Shown: positions 1 to 5,342 of the stretch, in pieces
Layout of the letters: each line of letters begins with the position of its first letter
How positions within the stretch are numbered: the stretch's first letter is position 1
Made by a program: the position numbers and the translations under genes
Assembly (NCBI GenBank): GCA_027622115.1
Contig: JAQBZS010000095.1
Span: forward strand, 1 to 12,763
Direction of reading: 5' to 3'
Length of the DNA: 12,763 nt
Source of the DNA: Planctomycetota bacterium
Lineage (GTDB): Bacteria; Planctomycetota; Planctomycetia; Planctomycetales; Planctomycetaceae
The notes under the pieces: generated by a model
Database searches by the model: none
Seen by the model: the letters and a program-made list of their open reading frames with translations, nothing else
What the model was told of the DNA's origin: nothing

Positions 1-110
1 GAGAAAAAGGGGCCGGGCTCTTTAGTAGCTTGTCAGTCGTGGCTTCCACCGGCACGGGGGGCCGGTGGAGAGCACATAGAAAACGGTAGGGTCAGGTATT
101 TTCAATGCTC
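1..110. repeat. Palindrome-containing intergenic element (REP-like)
   Basis: A perfect 9-bp inverted repeat lies at 45-53 (TCCACCGGC) and 61-69 (GCCGGTGGA), separated by a 7-nt loop of 54-60. The surrounding sequence, from the A/G-rich start of the window to about 110, has no convincing coding potential. GC-rich palindromes of this kind in intergenic DNA are typical of dispersed REP-like elements, and I infer that this is one copy. Only the hairpin is directly seen. The outer limits given are a guess, and no second copy occurs in this window. No T-run follows the stem on either strand, so a classic intrinsic terminator is less likely. Confidence 0.35.
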
Positions 111-527
111 GCGGCCTAATCGATAGGGCAATGGAGACGTCACCCCGCGAACGTTGAACGACCCAACCCCGGGTCGCCCCGGTGCGCTCGAACTGCGGCT
201 GTAGCTGCTGAAGATCACCGGACGGGCTGGTTCGTGAGACATGGCTCGCAACCGAGGCACAACTGTCCACGCGATCAGGCCGCGAGCCCAGGCCTGGTCA
301 TGACTGGCAGGCTTCTGGCCGCACATTCGCGCCGGGGGCGTCCCGCTCCCTCCCTCGTTGTCGCGCGGGGGATTCATTCCCCGGTAAACCCGCCATGCTG
401 CGGATTCACGCTGACTGGAGCGACTGCTATCCATCCCGCTGATGCCGGGTGTTCGTTGGACAACCCCTAGGGTGTCAGTAGAATCGTGGCCGAAACGTCG
501 CCATGAATTCGCAACGAGATCCTGCAA
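111..527. other. Non-coding stretch with no recognised gene
   Basis: No ORF here shows protein-family features. The open frames on both strands have compositions rich in Arg, Pro and Ser typical of chance reading of GC-rich DNA. A small hairpin is visible at 159-176 (CGACCC/GGGTCG), and a GGGGA/TCCCC mini-stem lies near 370-384. I looked for tRNA T-arm, SRP RNA, RNase P RNA and tmRNA landmarks and found none. The promoter of the acetyltransferase gene at 528 should lie in the right part of this stretch, but no clear -35/-10 pair stands out. Confidence 0.5.
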
Positions 528-1103
528 ATGCGCACGACCAAGTATTTTCGTCGTTTCAGGATGGAATTCGACTTGATGCATCAGTCGATCGCCAAGCCCG
601 TCCTGCCGGAAGGATTTCAGTGGGTTGCCTGGCATCCGGCAATCCTGGAATCGCATGCCGAAGTTAAGTCGAGGAGTTTTGAGCACGAGATCGATACGCA
701 ACTATTTCGATCGCTCACGAATATCGAGGGTTGTCGACGACTGATGCGCGAGATTTCGCTGCATCATGAATTCGTTCCGGATTCCACGTGGTTGATTCGA
801 CACCAATTGAATCGGAACGATCCGGTCGAAAGCTGCGGCACGATTCAAGGCGTCAAACGCAGTCGCCTTGTGGGTGCGATTCAAAACGTCGGCACCGTGC
901 CGGAACATCGGGGTCTCGGATTGGGTCGCGCCTTGGTGCTTCAATCCCTCTTGGGTTTTCGGCGAGCCCAGTTGTCTCGGGTCACGCTGGATGTGACCGC
1001 GAAAAACACGCTGGCTGTGGAACTCTATCAGTCGATCGGCTTTCGACTGATTCGCACGATGTACAAGGAGGTGCTCGTGACGCGGGAGCCTTCGATGGCG
1101 TAG
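528..1103 (+). CDS. GNAT family N-acetyltransferase
   Basis: This 191-residue protein carries the hallmarks of the Gcn5-related acetyltransferase fold in its C-terminal half. Motif A, which binds acetyl-CoA pyrophosphate, is seen as VGTVPEHRGLGLGRAL around residues 121-136, with the R-x-x-G-x-G loop at R128-G133. Motif B follows as a beta strand (VTLDV, 152-156), then N160, Y167 and the closing IGF (170-172). Such enzymes transfer acetyl from acetyl-CoA to an amine; the substrate cannot be told from the sequence. The N-terminal half (PEGFQWVAWHP...) is a family-specific substrate-side region. I kept the start at 528 because the KYFRRFRMEFDL segment looks like real protein. ATG codons at 561 and 576 are alternatives, and none has a strong ribosome-binding site. 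It is probably a cytoplasmic, single-gene unit: the next gene starts 104 bases on. Confidence 0.85.
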   Translation: MRTTKYFRRFRMEFDLMHQSIAKPVLPEGFQWVAWHPAILESHAEVKSRSFEHEIDTQLFRSLTNIEGCRRLMREISLHHEFVPDSTWLIRHQLNRNDPVESCGTIQGVKRSRLVGAIQNVGTVPEHRGLGLGRALVLQSLLGFRRAQLSRVTLDVTAKNTLAVELYQSIGFRLIRTMYKEVLVTREPSMA

Positions 1104-1116
1104 AAGGGAGATTTTT

Positions 1117-1144
1117 GATTGAAGATTGGCGATTTTCGATTTGA
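1117..1144. repeat. Degenerate heptanucleotide repeat tract (GATTNNN x4)
   Basis: Four GATT tetranucleotides begin at 1117, 1124, 1131 and 1138, exactly seven bases apart, with variable triplets GAA, GGC, TTC and TGA between them. The tract sits in the 104-base gap between the acetyltransferase and the M16 homologue and is clearly AT-richer than its surroundings. Seven-base-phased GATT/AATC tracts of this look occur in intergenic DNA of planctomycetes and some acidobacteria; I state that from memory, not from a search. Its function is unknown. It ends about 64 bases before the M16 start, so it could overlap that promoter. Confidence 0.5.
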
Positions 1145-1207
1145 AAACACGGGATCGATGCTTTCGCCAATATCAATTGCCCAGCCCCGCCCAAACCAGG
1201 AAACACG

Positions 1208-2443
1208 ATGGTTCAAGATTTTCACACGGAAACGCTCGACAACGGCTTGACGCTCGTGATCGAGCCGATGAGCGAGGTCCAGTCTGCGGCATTTACTCTG
1301 ATGGTCCCTTCAGGCTGCATCCTGGATCCCGTGGGAAAATGTGGGACCACCGCCGTGCTGTGCGACTTGATCGTTCGCGGTGCCGGGGGACTCGATAGTC
1401 GGCAGTTGTGCGCGGCCTTGGACAATCTTGGCGTCCAACGGTCCGAGTCGATCCGCACGACGCACTTGGTGTTCAGCGGAGCCACGCTCGCCAACAAACT
1501 TGCCGATACGCTTCGCATTTACGGCGACATCGTGCAACGGCCGACGCTGCCTGAAAACGAATTCGACGCGGCCGTCTCAGGTGTTGCTCAATCGTTGATG
1601 TCGTTGGAAGACGAGCCGCGACAGAAACTGTTTCTGGAACTTCGGAAACGTTGCTACGACGCGCCTTGGGGTCGGTCTCCCGATGGCGAGTTGAAAGACT
1701 TGGAAACGCTGACTCACGCCGACGTGCTCTCGCAATTCGAACGCTTCGTGCGTCCCAACGGCGCGATCCTCGGCGTGGCGGGCCGCGTCGATGTGAACGA
1801 AATCAGCAAAGCGGTTTCGGAAACATTCGGCAATTGGGCAACCCGTCCCGACCCCACGATTGAAACAACGCCGCACCTCGGACCACACGATCACATCGAG
1901 CACGACTCGACTCAAACGCACATCGCCATCGCCTACAACACCGTGCCGTTCAAACACGAGGACTATTACGCGGCATGGGCCGCCGTGGCCGTCCTCAGTT
2001 CGGGAATGAGTTCTCGGCTGTTTACGGAAGTCCGCGAAAAGCGAGGTCTGTGCTATTCGGTGTATGCCACAATGAACACGCTGCCCGACGAGGCCCGCGT
2101 CTTCTGCTACGCCGGCACGACGAATGAGCGAGCCCAAGAGACGCTCGACGTGACGGTCGCCGAATTACGACGACTGAGCGAGGGCATTGGCGAGGACGAA
2201 TTGAAGCGTTGCAAGGCGATCGCCAAAAGTGCGCTGGTGATGCAACAAGAGTCGACGTCCGGGCGTGCAGGGTCGGTGGCTCGCGATTGGTTTCAACTCG
2301 GACGCATCACGACACTGGAAGAAGTGCGGCAAGAAATCGAGGATCTGACGACTGAGCGAGTTCTCGATTACGTGCATCGCTTTCCGGCGGAAGACTTCAC
2401 GATCGTCACGGTCGGCCCCAAAGCGCTTGATCTGCCGCGCTAA
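1208..2443 (+). CDS. M16 family peptidase homologue lacking the zinc-binding motif
   Basis: This 411-residue protein has the two-domain M16B layout (half of a pitrilysin clam-shell). The N-terminal M16 domain covers about residues 8-150. The C-terminal domain (about 165-350) contains GMSSRLFTEVREKRGLCYSV (266-285), the segment carrying the substrate-binding Arg and Tyr (R276, Y283) typical of the family. The catalytic HxxEH site is missing: at the aligned position, just before the conserved R-G (57-58), the protein has A49-V-L-C52-D53. HPLGR is likewise replaced by APWGRSPDG. Family knowledge says M16B enzymes often work as heterodimers, with one catalytic and one non-catalytic subunit, so this is probably a non-catalytic subunit. 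No zinc-bearing partner lies in the window. There is no signal peptide. The start is supported by AGGA at 1198-1201, six bases before the ATG. Confidence 0.85.
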   Translation: MVQDFHTETLDNGLTLVIEPMSEVQSAAFTLMVPSGCILDPVGKCGTTAVLCDLIVRGAGGLDSRQLCAALDNLGVQRSESIRTTHLVFSGATLANKLADTLRIYGDIVQRPTLPENEFDAAVSGVAQSLMSLEDEPRQKLFLELRKRCYDAPWGRSPDGELKDLETLTHADVLSQFERFVRPNGAILGVAGRVDVNEISKAVSETFGNWATRPDPTIETTPHLGPHDHIEHDSTQTHIAIAYNTVPFKHEDYYAAWAAVAVLSSGMSSRLFTEVREKRGLCYSVYATMNTLPDEARVFCYAGTTNERAQETLDVTVAELRRLSEGIGEDELKRCKAIAKSALVMQQESTSGRAGSVARDWFQLGRITTLEEVRQEIEDLTTERVLDYVHRFPAEDFTIVTVGPKALDLPR

Positions 2444-2486
2444 TTCTGCATGCATGTCTAGGCAACCTGCAAAGGCGTGGGCACGC

Positions 2487-2518
2487 TCCGCAGCTTGGTA
2501 CTTATGTTGAGCTGCGGG
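2487..2518. terminator. Hairpin between convergent genes, spanning the nuclease stop codon
   Basis: CCGCAGCT at 2488-2495 pairs perfectly with AGCTGCGG at 2510-2517. A T-G wobble at each side (2487/2518 and 2496/2509) extends it. The stop codon of the minus-strand nuclease (2502-2504) lies in the loop. The plus-strand M16 homologue ends 44 bases to the left, so the hairpin sits where transcripts from both sides would finish. No U-tract follows on either strand, so it may stabilise 3' ends or act as a weak bidirectional terminator rather than a canonical intrinsic one. Confidence 0.35.
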
Positions 2519-3377
2519 ATCGCAGGGTTTGCTGCAAATCAGTCAATTGCGCGGCGAGTTCGTCGATTGATTGTTGCAACAGGCTCGGCAATGAACTCGC
2601 CTCTTCGCCAAGGAGTTGTTGCAACAACTGAATCTGCTCGGCTCGTCCTTGTTTCAGGCCCTCGTCTCGTGCGCTGTTGAGTCGCCATTGAGCATCCCGT
2701 TCCGCCTTTTCTCGCTGGTCGTACATCATTCGATCCTCGGTTTTGGCCGCGATGGTTTCGATCACCGTTATTGCATTCTGAAATTCGACGCCCGGCAACA
2801 ACTCGCGCAATCGAGCCGCTTCATAACTATTGGCGTACAGAAAGAAAAAGGACCATTGCTCGATTTCACTCGCGTCACGAATCGTAGCCTCGCTCAAATC
2901 GTATTTCGGAAACTCCACCGTATGCACTTCGATCGAGTCGGGAATCTCGCATTCATGTTCAGGGTCCGCCAGGCGGAATCGGTGGTGTGGGGCCGCGTCG
3001 TCGCGAAACAGAACATGGCCCAGCAAACAGATTGAAATCGACGGTCGCAATCGGACGTAGTCCTCGCCGGACTCAAGTTGGTCCGCGTACATCGTACACA
3101 CGTAATAGACGATCCTATTCAATAGCCCCGCCACCGCCGATACCTGCATTTCGATGTTCAGCCAGCGTCCAGCAATGTCACGGGCTCGGATGTCGAGCAC
3201 GACGAGCTTGTCGTCTGCGAATTCCTGAAAACTAAATGGGTTGACAATTTCCACCTGCTCGATCGGCCGCCTGAGCCTGAGGATCGCGTTCAACAAGCCG
3301 ATGAGGATTTTGACATTCTCCGGGCTACCGAAGAGCCTTTTAAATACAAAATCGATGGTCGGTTTGATTCCCAACAT
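2502..3377 (-). CDS. Rpn/PDDEXK_2 family nuclease (transposase-like)
   Basis: This 291-residue protein belongs to the PD-(D/E)XK nuclease family often annotated as Rpn family recombination-promoting nuclease/putative transposase. It begins with the family signature PTIDFVFKRLFG (residues 6-17). The catalytic core appears as LDIRARDIAGRWLNIEMQV (61-79), giving D62 and the E76-x-Q78 metal site. The C-terminal part from about residue 215 is helical and charged (REKAERDAQWRLNSARDEGLKQG), ending in a Gln/Leu-rich helix pair. Family members cleave DNA and have been tied to RecA-independent recombination and, more recently, to phage defence. The frame is open much further upstream (to 3635), but only because it overlaps the DUF1501 gene; M1 at 3377 gives the natural family start. 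It lies 32 bases after the DUF1501 stop, on the same strand. A strong internal start is described separately. Confidence 0.87.
   Translation of the reverse strand: MLGIKPTIDFVFKRLFGSPENVKILIGLLNAILRLRRPIEQVEIVNPFSFQEFADDKLVVLDIRARDIAGRWLNIEMQVSAVAGLLNRIVYYVCTMYADQLESGEDYVRLRPSISICLLGHVLFRDDAAPHHRFRLADPEHECEIPDSIEVHTVEFPKYDLSEATIRDASEIEQWSFFFLYANSYEAARLRELLPGVEFQNAITVIETIAAKTEDRMMYDQREKAERDAQWRLNSARDEGLKQGRAEQIQLLQQLLGEEASSLPSLLQQSIDELAAQLTDLQQTLRSRSST
2724..2738 (-). promoter_or_regulatory. Internal ribosome-binding site and in-frame start within the Rpn-like gene
   Basis: On the minus strand, GAGGA (2738-2734) is followed after four bases by an ATG (2729-2727) and after seven by a second ATG (2726-2724). 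These encode M217 and M218 of the nuclease, in frame. Translation from here would yield the C-terminal 75 or 74 residues alone (2502-2729 or 2502-2726): the helical tail without the catalytic core. The spacing to the second ATG is close to ideal, and the site is stronger than that of the gene's own start at 3377, where only a weak GAG lies upstream. Rpn genes in enterobacteria are reported to encode a small inhibitory protein from an internal start, so this may be the same arrangement. The bases also encode T-E-D-R, so chance is not excluded. Confidence 0.35.
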
Positions 3378-3409
3378 TTGTTCGGTCTCAGGAAGAGTTG
3401 CGCTGCATC

Positions 3410-4456
3410 CTAAAACAGTCCCGCGATCGGAACTCCATGCTGAACCAGTCTGCGTGGGCGGTTGAGCGTGTCGTGATATTCCGTGGCCGGATTGATTCCC
3501 ACCGCGTGATGGATCGTGGCGAGCAGGTCGTATGGATGTACGGCGTCCAGCTTCGGCCAGCCCCCGTGCCGGTCGGATTCGCCATAGACCTGACCCGGTC
3601 GAACTCCGCCGCCTGCAATCAAAAAGCTGTAACACTCGGGCCAGTGGTCTCGACCGCCCGGGCCGACGTTGTTTGTCGTCGGAGCGCCGATCTTCGGCGA
3701 CCGTCCGAATTCGCCGATCGCCACCACCAGCGTGCGTTCCAATAAACCGCGCTGAGCCATGTCTTCAATCAACGCGGACAGGGATCGATCAAAAACCGGG
3801 CAACGGTGATCGCGGAGCATCGGGAAGTTGTTGCGATGCGTATCCCAAGAACCGTCCGGACCCGGCGCCGGTTCGTCATCGGACCGAGCCGGCCAAGTCA
3901 CTTGCACGAAGCGCGTGCGAGCCTCGATCAATCGTCGTGCCAACAAGCAACTCTGCCCAAACTTCGTCATGCCGTAACGATCACGCAAAGCGACCGGTTC
4001 GTCTTCCAATCGAAAAGCGTTGACGGCGGCACCGGTTTGGATCAGCGACAATGCGGACTCGTAGTAAGCCTGGAATGGGGCCGTCGCATCGGTGCCGGTT
4101 CGCCGCGCCGTTGCCGCTTGAGTCTCGATCACCCCTCTCAGATCGACTCGTGCTTGCAGCCGATCCAGCGTTACGTTTTCCGGGAGCGCGAAGCCTTCCA
4201 GCCGCAGCGGCTTCGTCGGGTCGTCATACATGCCGAACGGATCGAAGGCACCGCCGAGCAATCCCGCAGATTGCCCGACACCGATGACTCGTCCTTCCTT
4301 GACCGGCGCGCCCAAGGCGACATTGCTGAACCGCCCAGTCCGACCGGGACGATACTTCGCGACCACCGCGCCCAAGGACGGCAAGTCCTCGCGAGACGGC
4401 GGCACGGCCAATCCCGTCGGCGAAAAGTTTTGCGGATCGTGACCCGTCATCAGCAT
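3410..4456 (-). CDS. DUF1501 family protein, N-terminally truncated (probable pseudogene)
   Basis: The 348-residue frame matches the C-terminal three quarters of DUF1501 proteins, which have an alkaline-phosphatase/sulfatase-like fold, are usually exported by the Tat route and are abundant in planctomycetes. Typical blocks are YMLMTGHDPQ-type sequence at the very start, YGMTKFGQSCLLARRLIEA (161-179), WDTHRNNFP (204-212), the hallmark VAIGEFGRSPKI (245-256), GRDHWPECYSFLIAGGG (268-284), YGESDRHGG (291-299) and HPYDLLATIHHAVGI (307-321). What is missing is the first 80-130 residues normally present: the twin-Arg signal, the GGPSHxDxFDPKP-type metal-side segment and the first strands. The frame is open upstream of 4456 but encodes Cys/Trp-rich sequence unlike the family. 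The usual neighbour, a DUF1549/DUF1553 cytochrome-type protein, is absent. The 5' end was therefore probably lost by rearrangement, and the product, if made, would stay in the cytoplasm. Confidence 0.8.
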   Translation of the reverse strand: MLMTGHDPQNFSPTGLAVPPSREDLPSLGAVVAKYRPGRTGRFSNVALGAPVKEGRVIGVGQSAGLLGGAFDPFGMYDDPTKPLRLEGFALPENVTLDRLQARVDLRGVIETQAATARRTGTDATAPFQAYYESALSLIQTGAAVNAFRLEDEPVALRDRYGMTKFGQSCLLARRLIEARTRFVQVTWPARSDDEPAPGPDGSWDTHRNNFPMLRDHRCPVFDRSLSALIEDMAQRGLLERTLVVAIGEFGRSPKIGAPTTNNVGPGGRDHWPECYSFLIAGGGVRPGQVYGESDRHGGWPKLDAVHPYDLLATIHHAVGINPATEYHDTLNRPRRLVQHGVPIAGLF

Positions 4457-4616
4457 GTATTGAAGTGGACTGCACCATCGATGTTCCCATTCGGTGCACC
4501 GCGTCCCAGATTGAACACAGGGATTCGTGGCGTGGCAGATTCGCCATGCAAAAGCCTGGGCTGGGACGCGCTTAACAGTTGCGGGGCAGCCGGGTTTGGC
4601 GTGGGGGGATGCGTAG
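4457..4616. other. Junction DNA between two broken genes
   Basis: This 160-base segment lies between the point where LEPR-XLL-type protein similarity stops (about 4617) and the first recognisable DUF1501 residues (about 4456). I recognise no protein family in any frame. It contains a short inverted repeat, TGCACC at 4471-4476 with GGTGCA at 4493-4498, but no transposase remnant or convincing terminal repeats. One minus-strand frame (beginning ATG at 4547) reads LPRHESLCSIWDAVHRMG, which is faintly like the lost DUF1501 segment before the YML block. Frameshifted DUF1501 remnants therefore cannot be excluded for the left half. Confidence 0.4.
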
Positions 4617-5018
4617 CAGGATGACGACTTCGCCCCGAAGTCCGTTCACACTTGGAATGTCGGACTCTTCCCGGTGAAATGCCGCCACGCCCGGATTGCC
4701 GGTCACGTCATAATCCAGCAATTATGCTAGGTCGTTTCCATTTTGATTGTCAGCTCGGTCACGAACAGCAATTGCGAGGCTTTTCAGCGAATCACCATCA
4801 TCGTCCCCAAACTGAAATCCGTGGCTGATGATGGTGGCACCAGTAATTGTTTGGTTCGAGAAAATGTCGACGGCTTCGTTGAAGGAGATACAACTCAGCA
4901 GCGTCCGGTCCTCGCACAGTTCCACAGCGCGGGCGAGTGCCGTGTTGCCGTGCGTTTTGCGGATTCGTCTTGGGCTCCTGCGGGTAACGAGTGATTCAAG
5001 CCAGGCTTTAAGCAACAT
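4617..5018 (-). pseudogene. LEPR-XLL type giant surface protein, decayed 5' fragment with in-frame stop
   Basis: The start at 5018 is backed by AGGA (5030-5027), eight bases before the ATG. The first 98 residues begin with a long Lys/Arg-rich leader (MLLKAWLESLVTRRSPRRIR...) and reach VELCEDRTLLS, a form of the LE(D/P)RxLLS motif found near the N-terminus of very large planctomycete extracellular proteins. Next comes a domain reading TITGATIISHGFQFGDDDGDSLKSLAIAV, which is hydrolase-like (HGFQ). A TAA at 4724-4722 ends the frame, yet the same frame continues sensibly afterwards with LLDYDVTGNPGVAAF and SDIPSVNGLRGEVVIL, down to about 4617, where it turns into nonsense. The stop sits where a tryptophan (WLLDYDV) would be natural. 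Intact relatives run to hundreds or thousands of residues. I therefore call it a pseudogene with a nonsense mutation and a lost 3' end. Confidence 0.72.
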
Positions 5019-5162
5019 GGTGTCGATCCTGACGAACGGGGTACGTCTCGTGTGCATATACGTGATCCAAACCCTACTGTGGTCAGTTCGCTTTGACCAT
5101 CGTACGGTCGAACAATGTCGCCGTCGCCTTCGAAAATGCATCGACCCTAGCCTAGCCTATGA

Positions 5163-5342
5163 TTACTTGACAGATTGAAAGGCTAACTCCGCAGGCAATC
5201 GGCGGACTTCATCGTTGCCACGGGCAAGGACGATCAAATGTTCGCGGTTACCGGTATAGTCCCGTCGAAGCAAGGTCAATTGGCAAACCCAAATTGCAGA
5301 GCGCGCGTTTGCAACAAAGCTGATGCGCAATTCGCGAGTCAT
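5163..5342 (-). CDS. Small ORF coupled to the glycosyltransferase, unknown function
   Basis: The ORF encodes 59 residues from the ATG at 5342-5340, beginning MTRELRISFVANARSAIWVCQL and ending in FQSVK. The A of its ATG is the last base of the glycosyltransferase stop (TGATG overlap), an arrangement that usually means translational coupling. A GTG one codon earlier is an alternative start. The first strand-like segment (RISFVANARS) and LIVLARGNDEV look like genuine protein rather than chance translation, but I recognise no family, signal peptide or membrane segment. It could be a complete small protein or the 5' remnant of a longer gene lost in the same rearrangement that damaged the genes downstream. 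No continuation is seen in other frames after 5163. Confidence 0.35.
   Translation of the reverse strand: MTRELRISFVANARSAIWVCQLTLLRRDYTGNREHLIVLARGNDEVRRLPAELAFQSVK

Noticed and set aside
159..176. CGACCC/GGGTCG hairpin
   Set aside because: A 6-bp GC stem is common by chance in this composition and is not next to a gene end.
234..470. Plus-strand 78-residue frame in the left gap
   Set aside because: It has no ribosome-binding site and no recognisable sequence; it is best explained by GC-rich DNA keeping a frame open.
102..701. Long minus-strand open frame across the left gap and the acetyltransferase
   Set aside because: It overlaps the well-supported acetyltransferase antisense for about 170 bases, has low-complexity Arg/Pro/Ser composition and shows no family motif.
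3378..3635. Upstream extension of the Rpn-like nuclease
   Set aside because: The extra 86 residues come from another frame of the DUF1501 gene, and the family N-terminal signature begins right at the 3377 start.
3806..4624. 272-residue plus-strand frame
   Set aside because: It is antisense to the DUF1501 coding region and follows its third-position bias; DUF1501 motifs on the other strand are unambiguous.
5145..5160. CCTAG pentamer repeats (about three units)
   Set aside because: The run is too short to distinguish from chance, although it lies upstream of the damaged surface-protein gene.
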